From: Sycobia sp. Sy_11
Lineage: Eukaryota; Arthropoda; Insecta; Hymenoptera; Epichrysomallidae
Reading direction: 5' to 3'
Assembly: GCA_018907035.1 (NCBI GenBank)
Contig: JACCIC010000052.1
Coordinates: forward strand, 1,686,501 to 1,750,500
Length of the DNA: 64,000 nt
Part shown: positions 52,900 to 64,000 of the stretch, piece after piece
How positions within the stretch are numbered: position 1 is the first letter of the stretch
How the letters are laid out: each line of letters starts with the position of its first letter
The notes under the pieces: generated by a model
The model's input: the letters and a program-made list of their open reading frames with translations, nothing else
What the model was told of the DNA's origin: nothing
Database searches by the model: none
Position numbers and translations under genes: made by a program

Positions 52900-54780
52900 G
52901 GCTATTTCTCTCAAACCTTTCAACTCTCTCCGCGGATAAAACAATTTTATGATCCCTCGCTCCTTATTCGCATACTACTTTCGCTTCTCATACCTCTCCA
53001 TCACGTGTTTTTTCGGCAATTTTCCGTAGTTCGATCAATTTCCCAATGGTCCGTAGATTCGTAAGATCATTACTCTCCACAAAGGACTCCTGCATTACTC
53101 TTTTTGGTAAAGTTTTACTTTTCTAGGTTCTCCGACTATTCTATTGCTACTCACGCATGACTTATCTTCTTTACTACTGGTCTTCGGATTCTCGTAATCA
53201 GTTGACTTCTGAGTTTTCGGAGTAGCTGTCTTCGACTTTGACTCGATGTTAGGTTTTATGATGTCCCGTAAGTAATCAGAAGGGGGAACTACTGCATTCC
53301 GCGTTCTCTCGTTTTCCAATGTCGCGCAGATGTGAAAATACTCGGAGCAATCGCGTGTTGCTACGACAGTTTGCTCATCATTGATACGACAGAGTGTTCC
53401 TATGGTTGTAGGGGCAGTCGGTGGCATAATGTCAGCGTTCCTTTCATTGGTAGCATCAGACGCTCTGGCACATTGATGTCCAGTGTTCCACTGCTCTACA
53501 ATAGAAATACGAGCCTTAAGAGCGTCCTTCGTCTTCGTATACTCACGGTGAATTCCAAAGAGCATCCTTTTGATGGTGATCCCACCACCGACCACCGTTT
53601 TTACTCCGGCGACGCGAGTCATGATGCGATCTGGTCTTTGGCGGTCGTACATCCCAGCTATTTCGCCGTTGCTCACTGCCTCTTCCGGCGTCTTGCTTTT
53701 GATAGCCCTCGATCTAGCCGCTATCTCCTTGAACCGGAATTGGGCTTATTCTTCTATGGTTTACTCCGAAGTTTTTTGGCATTCCCGTCACTGGTAGTTC
53801 GACTCGGCTCCTTTGTTCCGCTCATTCTGTGCGATGAAAACGATCTTCAATGTCGGTTAAATATTTCTCTGGGTCCTCTTGCTCGGTCCCCGAGAACTCG
53901 ACACCCCAACTTTTCAGGATTCTTGCCGGAGTATGCTGTCCGTAGTCTGGATTCCCATGCGTGCACGAACACGTGGGTGATGTCGGCCTCGCCTGGTCTC
54001 GTTCGCGATCGATGTCGCGTCTAGGGGGAGATGGTAGACAGAAATACCAGCTGTTGTTGCCACTCGGTTGACATCGTGGCTGGTACTGCGTGATGGTCGG
54101 CCCGTATGCCGTGGGTCTGGCGCAAAATACTACGGTGGATATTCTGGTACTTACGTTGCGACCTAGTCAATCAACAATCTGCTTCCTCTTGTAGTTGCAC
54201 TTGCTCCTGCTCTTATCGTTTAGAATCTTAACCTGTAGCAGCAGATCGATTAAAGGCTTAACTTGCGCTTCTGATCTTTTAGATGGCGTAATATTCCCGA
54301 TGAATCTGCAATACTGACCCAGTCCCAATCGATTGCGTCTCGGACACCGGCTGGGGACTATTCATACACTAGGTGACGATGGATTTACTCCTATTTTCGT
54401 CGGCCGTAGTATTTGTACCGGTTGGTAACCAGTCGTCCCCGGCCTAGCCCGATACTCCGAGGTCGTTTATCGACAAGGAAGTTGCCGATGATTCTGACAT
54501 GATCCGCTCCACGAACAGGCGAGGAGTTCCTATTTTCTTCGTCGTCCGTCGACCATTTCACGTCTAAGGAGAAGTCCTCGTTTTGAAGCTCCGATCTAAG
54601 GAGACATTTTCTCAGTAAATTCCGGTCGCTACTCATGCTCACGCCTCGTGTCTTCAGAGCGGTCCTTAGTTCATCCTGATCTATACAACAAAGCTGTTTG
54701 CAACTTTCATATGCTCTGTCATTCTAGTTGAACAGCCGTTCCAAAGGCGTGTTACTCACGGTACTCTTCTCTGATACCAT
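52900..54780 (-). pseudogene. Gypsy C gag
   Basis: ATG at 54780 (MVSEKSTVSNTPLERLFN), then LRTALKTRGVSMSSDRNLLR and an RG-rich segment GLGRGRLVTNRY. Toward the end CARASDATNERNADIMPPTA, TRDCSEYFHICATLENERTR and a basic tail to 53095. It likely includes the protease junction, but no clear DTG motif is seen. Confidence 0.6.
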
Positions 54781-55439
54781 GATCACTTCTTCGAAGTTCT
54801 AATCTCGTCTACTGCCGTCCAAGCATTCCTTCCGGAATCGTCAAACGGAGGCAGGTCCCGCGGTGGGCTGAAGAAGGGAAGCTTCACTCTTGTGATCTTA
54901 TGACTCTTCACAATCGTTACAATGATTATTACGATCAGAAAAATCCTCATCCTTCTGTAAAATAAAGGGAGCTTTTCTGAATCTTTTGGTACTTTATAGG
55001 TCGTAGCGATGTGATTGTCTAGGTATATAACAAGCTAATGAGGGGCCTTTCTATTTTTCTAAGTAAAGACATTTTTGAAAGCGTGGTACCGACTTGTCGG
55101 GTTGTTGTTGATAGGTTTTAATATAAATTTCTTTATTTTTAAAATTTTTATTAGTTTAGTAAATTTCGCTTCTCTTTTTGTTTCTAATACAATTTATTAT
55201 AAAAAGGTTTAATTTTATTTTTTTAATTTTATTGTACTTTTCGTTTGCATCAGCGCCTGGTTCTATAAATGCTTAGGTATTTCGTCATATGGGCCATATT
55301 AAAGGATAAATGGGTCAAATTTTGTAGAAGAATGAATACTCTGATTATCTATAAGAATAGCCGTAGTAATTTAATTATTAATAATATCGTTGCGACTTTG
55401 GCTTACGAAAATACTTAATTTCCCTCTCAGGCTTGAATT

Positions 55440-57000
55440 TATGTTGATTGACAGTAGTTTGATGATATTCAAATATAGTGGATTTTACGAAATTCCCTGA
55501 ATACTTCCGAGTTCAAATCACTTCCGTTATCTCTAGTAACTTTGTCGGGAAACTCGTGGTGTGATGCACAAGGGCTTAATTTATTTAACATGGTAGTCGC
55601 ATTTCCGTTAGGTAAAAGATCAATCTGAGCATATTTTGAAAAAAATGACAATTATTGTTAAAAATTTTTCTTTATTCCCGTGAAAGATAAGTATATGCTG
55701 AATTGGTTTGTTATGCCAAGTTTTTCTCTTGTAGGATCTAACACTTCTACATTACACATCTACACTAAGCAAACTTCGAATTGATTTTTATAAATTATGT
55801 ATAATTCTATCCATGTTTAATATATAGAATTTCTTCTTAAAATGTGCTGTTGTGACTTGTATTACGTTGTGGTTTTTGTCATGATAGTCCTCTAGTTGGT
55901 TGATAAAATTAATATGATTTATTACTAGCTTGTAAGCATTTATCAAAATAAAAATTTAAATTTATGAAAATGAAAATGAAAATGTTCTCAATATTCTGTA
56001 ATTAATAATTTCTAATTTCCTACTTCCGAAGTAAATAACACACTGTTTATTCGTTTATTCTCGTTTTCGCTCTAGAAGGAATCTTTATATTTCTGATACA
56101 GCCTGATAATTTTTTCATTTTTTTTCATTTTTCATATGATCAGTTCTTATTTTCATTTTTATTTCTTGATGGTGGTTCAGACGCGTCTTTTTATAATTTT
56201 AAGGTATGTTATGTAAATAGTTTTCCTCGAATTTTTTTGTACTAAACATCTGAGTTCTCTAATTTATGTGTGCTTGTAATTTACGCAAGTCTTTATGTTC
56301 AATTAAGCAGTCGTACGTAAAGAACCATACTATTATAAGAAAGCTGATTGGCGTATTATCGCCAAATTTTCGTAAAATTGGAAATGTAAGTACATATGTA
56401 CCTTGTATTACAGAATGCAAGGATTGAATCTCAAAACTATGTGGAAAAATATATTTTCAAAATAATGTTTCAAAATAACAAACTATGTTTGGATTAATAA
56501 TTAAAGATGAAGTTCCAGAATCTATAAGGATTTTTAAGGATTGATTTGTTGTAATTAAGCACGGTAATTTCGGAGAAACTTCCAGTGTTATTCAAATTTA
56601 GTTAATCTTATTCGTAAGTTGGATCTTCTGTTGACAATTTTCGTATGGTAAATTTTGTCTTTCGAAATAAACTGATTCATTTTGCAATTCAACTAGATTT
56701 AAAAATTATTCTATATAATAATTAATTTTTTTATAAATCTTCTTAATTATGTAATTCTTTCGAAATAAAGTACAGTGGGCTGGTACTTTTGAAAAAATTA
56801 GTGCCTCTTGGTGGCATGTTATTCGATATCGTCGGTTTATTGTTTCGACCGGAATTATTATTTGATCTTATCTTATTGATATGATTCTTTTTCTTTGTTA
56901 CCTTTGTTGTACATTTTTTTTGTTTGCTATCTCCAAACTTTTTCTGATTAATACATGAAGACGAGTGTATGATACATAAATTTTAGTTATTCTAAACTAA
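55440..57000 (-). mobile_element. Degraded gypsy-like element (gypsy D)
   Basis: Separate minus-strand LTR-retroelement remnant. SNNNSGRNNKPTISNNMPPR (gag end, about 56.9 kb), ELQNESVYFERQNLPYENCQ, a retroviral-type protease ILIDSGTSSLIINPNI with DSGT at about 56.51 kb, IEHKDLRKLQAHIN and KIPSRAKTRINE. The RT is missing, and integrase pieces FSKYAQIDLLPNGNATTM and FPDKVTRDNGSDLNSEVF (second catalytic Asp) lie at 55469-55651. Confidence 0.65.
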
Positions 57001-58215
57001 TAAACATTTTCGAAAAAAATATAGCCTATATCCTTCTGAGGATGATAACTTTATATTTCGCATTTCAAAGCAATCGATTCAGTAGTTTTTTTATTGATCA
57101 TGTACAAATAAAAATATGCTTTTTCTTTGTATATTAGTACGATATGATTGAGATGATATGTGTCTACATACGTTCACTGAAAATTAAAATTCACATTCAC
57201 AAAAGATGAAATTCACTAGAATGTGTAGCATAAAATAAATATTAATTTTAAATTTTTTCTTTGGTTTAAATTAAGTTGAAGAATCAATTCTTTCTATGAT
57301 TCAAATCATAAATATTACACGTTTATTTTATTCTACTAATTTTTCATTATGTACATATGAATCACAAATTGCGCATATATAGAAATTTAATACTAAAAAG
57401 AACAAATATTTTTTAACAAATCCATGTATATATTTTCTATCTGTATTTATCCATACTATAGGAAGGATGGGTGACAAAAAATATTCTAAACATAAAAGCC
57501 GTGATGAATCTGTAGAAATTATAGTTTTCTATACTTTCCTCGAAAAATACTCGAAGATAGTTTCCACGAAAAATTTATATATTTGAACATCAAAAGTAGA
57601 GATTAAGTTTTATTTATTATTTATTTATTACATTAAATTTTATTATATCTATTTTTTTGCAAAAAATGAAGGTTTTCGGAAAAACTAGATTCGAAGTCAC
57701 ATAAAAATGTGATCTTCTGGAAATATTTCCGTTTTCAGTTATCTTTTTATCGCTTTTGCTCTGAAAATATCAGTTTAATATAAATTTTAATAAAGAAAAG
57801 TGCATGGATTCAAGAAAATGTATTTTAACGTGATCGATGATTATTGTTTGAAGTATTACAAAAAGTCAATATTTCCATAAATAAGTGGTATAAACTAAGA
57901 TTTCTATTGCGTTTTCACAATTTTCACCATTAAATTCTTTCAGTAATAAATTTTTCCTGCAATATACGTAGTCAGCAGCGCTTGTATATATTCTAACTAA
58001 TTGAAAAGATTATTCACTTAAAACTCAAATTCACTGACTCAAAAATTGCAAATAATCGTTTTTCCTTTATTAACCAAAACGATTAATTAAAAATGAATAT
58101 TGAAAATTTAAATCAAACTACAGAAACATTGAATATTTAAAATCTGTATAAATAATAAGTAAATAAATTTTTGAAGGATATGAAATCAACTGTGAAAATT
58201 TATATTCTTACAATT
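57001..58215. other. AT-rich, no gene recognised
   Basis: No coding homology, repeat family or RNA gene identified on either strand. Confidence 0.6.
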
Positions 58216-58229
58216 ATTATAAAAAATAC

Positions 58230-58361
58230 CGATTGATACAGGCACCGCTGTAATAAATTACATGTGCTTTGTTTACAAACACATCGTAGACCTCCGTCGC
58301 TGATTAGCACCGATATTTGGAAGCATAAATAGAGCGACGTTAAATAACATAAAAAAAAAAA
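58230..58361 (+). mobile_element. tRNA-derived SINE, copy 4 (5'-truncated, perfect TSD)
   Basis: Only the body and tail of the SINE (CGATTGATACAGGCACCGCT to AAATAACATA plus A-run), lacking the tRNA-like head. A perfect 14-bp duplication ATTATAAAAAATAC at 58216-58229 and 58362-58375 shows it inserted in this truncated form. Confidence 0.93.
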
Positions 58362-58807
58362 ATTATAAAAAATACATGTTGGGAAATGTTAGTTCAAAAG
58401 TAAAAAATTATTTTGTAAAATGATGTGACTTTCTATTAAATTATAGTATATTTTAAAGATTTCTTAAAAATAATTTTCTACTAATCTCTTCTCCAATTCA
58501 ACACCATAAAAATTCAATCCATTAGTCAAATTATGTCAATGCATCTCATTTTAATAATATAGTTGTAAATTGTATTTTTTTGAAAATACTGTAAAATTTT
58601 TTAAATTTGGTATCGACCGCGAGAGGAGTTTCAAGAAATTGATTTCTAAAATTTAATTCAATTATTTATCAATTAATCTTTAAAATATGCATAAGTTTTT
58701 TCTAATTTCAACTATCCTTTTATTGAAAATTTGTGTACTTATGTTTTATGAAGTATCAACCACAAATATCATATTCAAAACGGTAAAATGAAATTTTTAT
58801 TGTGAAA

Positions 58808-58869
58808 ACACACATACACACACACGCGCGCGCGCGCACACACACACACACATACACACAGAGAATGAC

Positions 58870-58909
<40 letters not shown>
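58808..58909. repeat. (CA)n(CG)n(GA)n compound microsatellite, copy 2
   Basis: Same block order as at 22786, with an extra GAATGACAGACAGA before the GA run. Borders the second R1-type tail. Confidence 0.95.
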
Positions 58910-58911
<2 letters not shown>

Positions 58912-59325
58912 TGGTTGAGGATACCGAGCTCATATTAGTGATGTGCCCTAGTTTTAGAACACAACGTGAGCACTTGATGAACACCATCAATAAGCCAAGA
59001 AGACCAGAGAGCATCCTACTGTCAGTAGCCAGTTTCGCAAAAGAGGCGATGACCAAACTTAGAAATGCCGATAGAATTAGGCGAATGGCCCAGGATGAAT
59101 TAGGCTAGCTGAGTCTATTTTAAATTGCAGAGGACGAACACCGAACCCCTGATTACTTATGTGGATGGGGGACGTAGGATAGTGTCATAAGAAGAGGAGC
59201 CGTATAGGCTAACTAACAGCCCCGCCGAAGTAATATTCCCGGATAGTTCCGGCGGGATGCTGGTTTCGAGAGGCCACTAGTGCAGAGTTTGCTCTGCCTA
59301 CGCCTAATAAAAAAAAAAAAAAAAA

Positions 59326-59326
<1 letters not shown>
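58909..59326 (+). mobile_element. 5'-truncated R1-clade non-LTR tail, copy 2
   Basis: Same truncation point in the GA repeat and same 3' UTR and poly(A) as at 22864. Reads LVEDTELILVMCPSFRTQRE to MAQDELG, stop at 59108. The zinc-motif His (EH) is replaced by EL in this copy, so copy 1 is closer to the family consensus. Confidence 0.78.
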
Positions 59327-59373
<47 letters not shown>

Positions 59374-60307
59374 ATTTGTATCTTGATTATTTTATTATAT
59401 TTTATAATCTCTGACGTTCAAATTTTACATATATAATTATTAAAAAAATTTCTTGATAAGTGTAGTCACCGGTAGTCATGCGTTATATGTGAGTTTCGAC
59501 GAAAATCTTGGATATACCTGGCGAGAAATTTTTGAAACATTTTTATTTGTAACAAACCAGATATTAAAATTAATAATATACTTATGAAATTAAATTTAAT
59601 GCATTTAAGGGAAAACAAATTAATTTAGACAATTTAAGTATATTTTTTTAGATAATTAATAATGTTTTTGTAAATTTAAAAATATCATATCAACTAAATC
59701 AGTTAATACATTTAAATATATATTTTTTTATAATGAAAAACAGTTGTTTACATTAAACAAATATTTCATTCTTTCAATTGAAAGAAATGTATTTATTTAA
59801 AATGATCAAATTTTGTTTTAGTGTACCTAAAATTACAAAAAATCTTTCAAACAATAGTTGTAGAAATTATCAAAATAAATTTTTTATACTATGCGTTGAA
59901 TTTCTACAATTAGCATTTTTCGAGAAAAATGTATTTGAAGATTTGTATTTCGTTTAAACGTAGAATTTTTCAGGGGATACCGAGACGGAACTGTTGAACT
60001 TTTCTCCAAAAATATATAGTTTGTATCGGAAAATTACACAGAACAAAAAAATATGTATTTTAATGAACTCTATGATTTTGGTTGTAAATTTTTTAGCATT
60101 TTTTTTCTAAGATAAATTCAGAAAATTATGATTTTTATTGAGTTTTCATGTATTTGGGAATAAATATTTCATTTCGGTCAAAATTATTATAATATTCGTA
60201 ATCCGCGCTCGAATACATATAAGTATAAAAGTTTTCAGAAAAATAATGTGACAGGACTAACTCTACAGTTACACCACAGTCGATACTTCAGGGGGATCCC
60301 AAAATAA
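59327..60307 (+). repeat. Downstream part of the 1.4-kb duplicated segment, copy 2
   Basis: Near-identical to 23289-24258, including GTAGTCACCGGTAGTCATGC and the end CGATACTTCAGGGGGATCCC. The GA block is longer here. Confidence 0.9.
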
Positions 60308-60555
60308 GTAAGTGTATATATTATAGCAGCAGCTAGCATGCAGCTCAATGTTTTCAAACCTACAGCAACTTTAATGAAAACTCGCAAACATCAAAATTTG
60401 AGAAAATCTCTTATAGCAAATTGCTACCAAATTTCAAATGAATCGATTAATCCGATTTTCATTAAAATTAGTACATACATGTTTTTTAGGATCCTGGTTA
60501 TAGATATGATAGTAACATTTGCCGATAATTCCATTTTTATAATAAAGTACATTAA

Positions 60556-61245
60556 CACTTTAACGCCCAACTTGACCATTTTTCGACAATATTTTCAGTG
60601 ATGTGTAACACTTACTTCAAATGGTTCAAGAAATTCTTTAGATACCATTTTTAAGGTAAAATTGTATTTACTTTCAGAATACGGTATTAAAATTGTTGAA
60701 TAATTTAACAATAAAAAGTTATAAACAATTGTTTGCAAAAAAATGTGAATTTTTGAAAAAAAGATTCGTCTAACCCAAATTTTCGAATGGAAAGAGGGTT
60801 TCCTCGCACATCCAACACGTATATATTTGGTCAAGAGCATATATACTTTATTGTAAAACAGTGCAATACCGAAATTAAAAATGGCGGCCATCCAAGCAAC
60901 CCTTTTTCCACCAAACTTATCAAGAAAGTTTCGTGGTTTTTTTTCTCGATCAGGATCGACTTAACGAAAAAAATTTATAGAACAAAAAGTTGTTAGAATT
61001 TATCAGAGAAGTCGTGTGAATTTTTTCAGACTTTTCTGAGCGACTTTTGGATTTTTGGATATGGCCATTTTTTGATAAATCCAAAAATCGCTCCGAAAAT
61101 TCAGAAAAAATTCATAAGTATTCTTTGATTAATTCTAAGAACTTTTTGTCCAATAACTTTTTTTGTAGAGTTGGTTTTTATTGAATTAAAAATTGTTGAA
61201 CGTTCTTAGCCGCTATTGAATGTAACGTTGCCCGGGTTTTACCAC
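60556..61245. repeat. piggyBac left terminal inverted repeat
   Basis: Shares with the right arm AAAATGGCGGCCATCC, TTTATTGTAAAACAGTGCAA and GAATGTAACGTTGCCC. Its inner part (about 60963-61170) is itself an imperfect palindrome centred on GGATATGGCCATTTTTTGAT. Confidence 0.9.
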
Positions 61246-61397
61246 GTGGAGGTGAACGTTCATTGAAAACCCATGTTATCGGTTTTTTTTGTTGTTTTGT
61301 TTTTTGTTTTTTTTTGTTTTTTTTTTTAAATAATTTTTTACTCTGAATTTTTTGATTAGTAGTAAATACTCAAAGAAGATAACTACTAATAGTGCTT

Positions 61398-62996
61398 TTT
61401 TTTGAAGTATGGTTCACAAAAATATTTATTATTCCATTTCTCACAACATTTAGAACTTCTTACTTTACTTTCCGAACAATACGAGCGTTTGGTTCCTTTT
61501 GCAAGCTCATGCTTCGTCAATAAAACTGTTTGTAGATAATACTTGCTTATTTCTACTGCAAATTTTTTTTATCCCACATTTTTCGTTTTGTCGAACAGTA
61601 TTCCTCAGAATAAGTGTATTTGTAATAGATGCTTGAATTATTCGCAACAAAATATTCCACGTCCATTTTTTGGATCGGATACTTGGTAACACTTTATTAC
61701 AGTACTGATCGTGGATGTCTACTCCGCCCATAAATTGGTTATAAATTTTAAAAGCATTCGGAAATGGTATTTCCACCTTCTGTTGATCAGTGCTACTATA
61801 TCTCTTTACAGCACCAAGGGGCTTGATACCTGCTGCAGTGGACAGAATTGAAACAGGCTTCGAATCTTGCACAGTAATAAAATTCAGTCCACTAGACTGG
61901 TCATGTTTTACAGCAAAAGTACCTTTAGGAGTTTTTTTATCCAAGATATTTTTTACCGTCACCCGATTTTCTCTAACTGTCCCTGTTGCTTGAAGACCAA
62001 TTCTCTTTAGATGAACCAGTAAATCTGGACAAGATGTCGACATAAATATGATTCAGTTGTAATTTACGCGGAGATAAAGATTTCAACATATTGTCCAGCA
62101 TTCGAATAACTACTCTGCTACCTAGAGTACAATTTGCTAATCTATCATTTGATTCGCTTTTACGACAGTAAATGTCAAAATGAAAAAGGTAACCAAAACT
62201 GCTACATAGAGCCCAAAGCTTGATACCAAATCGAGTTGGCTTTCCCATTATAAATTGTTTTAGAGTACATCTACCAAAATATTTAACCATCATTTCATCG
62301 ATCGAAAATGCTGTGCAAAAATAGGCGAATTTCTTTATGTTCGTGTTGAATATATCTGTAATTGCTTGAACACGCCAAACTTTGTCCAAATCATTTTTAT
62401 CCTTCAACTGCGAACATTTCAAAAAAACTTTTGATTTGTGCAAATTTATTTCTACTTATGGAGTTGCAAACTATTTCACTTTTTAAAAATGGGTTTCTCG
62501 ACCAATAATCTCGTTGAGATGGTCTTTTGTTATAGGTTGAGAAAATTATAACACCTAGAAAAGTATTCAAATCCGTTAGAGATAACTCATATCCATTCTG
62601 TTTCGTAGCGTCTATAATGTAATTTTTTAATTCTAGAGAGAAAAAGAACTCAAAAATCTCTGCTCGACAACAATTGAAAATTTTTTTTCTGTCTGGTTCG
62701 GATAAAAAAATCTCATTCTCAGGAGAATGATTGTACACCTTCTCTTCTTTTTTCCAAACATATTCATGAGTTTCTTCTAATTTTTTCTGAGTATTATTAT
62801 AATCAACAAATATTTTAGTGTAAGAAACAGAAGGAAATGGAACAGACGAGTTAGTCGTGACATTTTCATGAAATTCATCTTCATCATTTGATCCATTATT
62901 ATCAGACTGTCCCGAATCCTCACCAGGAATAAATACATACTCATTGTAATTTTCTTTTTCAAAAATTTCATATCGACTTCCTCGATTACTCGACAT
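61398..62996 (-). pseudogene. piggyBac transposase (DDE_Tnp_1_7), nearly intact
   Basis: ATG at 62996 (MSSNRGSRYEIFEKEN). Acidic N-terminus, then FEFFFSLELKNYIIDATKQN and FLGVIIFSTYNKRPSQRDYW. The first catalytic Asp is in SIDEMMVKYFGRCTLKQF; the second should be in HIYVD at about 62.06 kb; the third is in FMGGVDIHDQYCN. A Cys-rich zinc end (KVRSSKCCEKWNNKYFCEPY) is at 61.40-61.50 kb. Lesions: one extra T in a T-run at about 62420, a small deletion by the second Asp at about 62050, and a frame change at about 61500. Confidence 0.88.
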
Positions 62997-63307
62997 TTTG
63001 AAGTCGTTAGCTGATATATATATGAAAGAAACGTGAGTGTGTATAATATGAAATAGGTATAAGTAGTTTAGAAAGTAATTTATAAAATAGGTATAAGAAA
63101 AGATAGCTAATTTACACGTTATATAGTATGTATTTTTAGTTTATACTTATGACCTATTACGAACGTAAAATTTAAAAAATTACAAAGTAAACAGAAATAG
63201 AGCATATATATTTTTCTGAATTTCTTGATATAGTTGTTTATCGAGGTAAAATAGAAAACGAAGAATAATGTTCTTTGATTAGAAAAAACAATAAATAAAT
63301 GTTGATT

Positions 63308-63998
63308 GTGGTGAAACCAGGGCAACGTTACATTCAGTAGCGCCTAAGAACGTTGAACAATTTTTAATTCAATAAATACCAACTCTACAAAAAAAGTTAT
63401 AGGACAAACAGTGCTTAGAATTAATCAAAGAATACTTGTGAATTTTTTCAGAATTTTCGGAGCGATTTTTGGATTTATCAAAAAATGGCCATATCCAAAA
63501 ATCCAAAAATCGCTCAGAAAAGTCTAAAAAAATTCAAACGACTTCTCTGATAAATTCTAACAACTTTTTGTTCTATAAATTTTTTTCGTTAAGTCGATCC
63601 TGATCGAGAAAAAAACCACGAACCTTTCTTGATAAGTTTGGTGGAAAAAGGGTTGTTTGGATGGCCGCCATTTTTAATTTCGGTATTGCACTGTTTTACA
63701 ATAAAGTATACATGCCATTGACCAAATATATATGTGTTGGACGTGCGAGCGAACCCTCTTTCCATTTAAAAATTTGGGTTAGACGAATTTTTTTTCTTCA
63801 AAAATTCACGTTTTTTTGCAAAAAATTGTTTATAACTTTTTATTGTTAAATTATTCAACAATTTCAATTCCGTATTCTGAAAGTACATACAATTTTACGT
63901 TAAAAATGGTATCTCAAGAATTTCTGGAACCATTTGAAGTTAGTGTTACACACCACTGAAAATGTTGTCGAAAAATGATCAAGTTGTGCGTTAAAGGA
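63308..63998. repeat. piggyBac right terminal inverted repeat
   Basis: Inverse of 60556-61245. The inner palindrome lies at about 63384-63591. The arm ends GCGTTAAAGGATT at the window border. Confidence 0.9.
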
Positions 63999-64000
63999 TT

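Larger units (their letters stand above)
50590..54780 (-). mobile_element. Degraded Ty3/gypsy element (gypsy C)
   Basis: Minus-strand gag to integrase in the expected order from 54780 to about 50590, with frameshifts in all domains. No LTRs recognised; the candidate leader lies at 54800-55100. GC content is noticeably higher than the flanks. Confidence 0.82.
60556..63998 (-). mobile_element. piggyBac element with about 690-bp terminal inverted repeats
   Basis: A TTAA at 60552-60555 precedes the left end CACTTTAACGCCCAACTTGA; the right end is the inverse, GATCAAGTTGTGCGTTAAAGG then ATT at the window edge, so the second TTAA should lie at about 63999-64002. The arms, 60556-61245 and 63308-63998, are about 93% identical inverted copies. 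Between them a transposase gene runs on the minus strand. Usual piggyBac repeats are under about 40 bp, so these are exceptional. Confidence 0.88.

Noticed and set aside
60338..60601. Possible small gene (87-codon plus-strand frame)
   Set aside because: AT-rich composition, runs into the piggyBac end, no recognisable domain.

Overview
This is an AT-rich eukaryotic nuclear window from an insect, probably a hymenopteran (inferred from the protein style of the one host gene and the mix of mobile elements; no marker settles the species). The only host gene I can support is tripeptidyl-peptidase II (TPP2), on the minus strand. It starts at 30163 and runs off the left edge. Twelve exons encoding the first 884 residues keep phase, have GT..AG borders and contain the complete subtilisin catalytic domain. 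Nine introns or gaps are ordinary in size, but introns 7 (about 12.6 kb), 8 (about 4.5 kb) and 10 (about 8.2 kb) are swollen by transposable elements.

Layout. 1-1.2 kb: TPP2 exons 11-12 and a palindromic repeat. 1.8-8.8 kb (intron 10): a Penelope-like element (PLE) with inverted terminal repeats, split by a 5.35-kb I-like non-LTR retrotransposon with a visible target-site duplication, plus a tiny 54-bp retro-insertion. 9.4-9.85 kb: exons 9-10. 10.2-13.6 kb (intron 8): a foldback element and a decayed CsRn1-like Ty3/gypsy. 14.3-14.6 kb: exon 8. 14.9-27.2 kb (intron 7): a tRNA-derived SINE, a mariner interrupted by a complete gypsy with both LTRs, microsatellites, a second SINE, an R1-type non-LTR 3' tail in a GA repeat, and a second foldback. 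27.2-30.16 kb: exons 7 to 1. 30.2-32.9 kb: 5' flank of TPP2, no gene seen. 33-36.6 kb: an internally deleted I-like element. 36.7-41.3 kb: a BEL/Pao element with a mariner in its gag. 42.2-44.3 kb: a Polinton/Maverick remnant. 46-46.9 kb: a mariner abutting a nearly complete PLE (46.9-49.5 kb), which is itself hit by a SINE. 49.5-50 kb: another mariner. 50.6-54.8 kb and 55.4-57 kb: two degraded gypsy elements. 58.2-60.3 kb: a truncated SINE and a second copy of the R1-tail segment. 60.55-64 kb: a young piggyBac element with about 690-bp terminal inverted repeats.

Most interesting points: the piggyBac with very long inverted repeats that contain their own palindromes; a hammerhead-like hairpin core repeated in the PLE 3' region; a SINE family with perfect target-site duplications; a roughly 1.4-kb segment carrying a truncated R1 tail present twice in the same orientation; and the layered insertion history inside TPP2. 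All mobile-element genes here are broken. No CRISPR, operon or prokaryotic feature is present.
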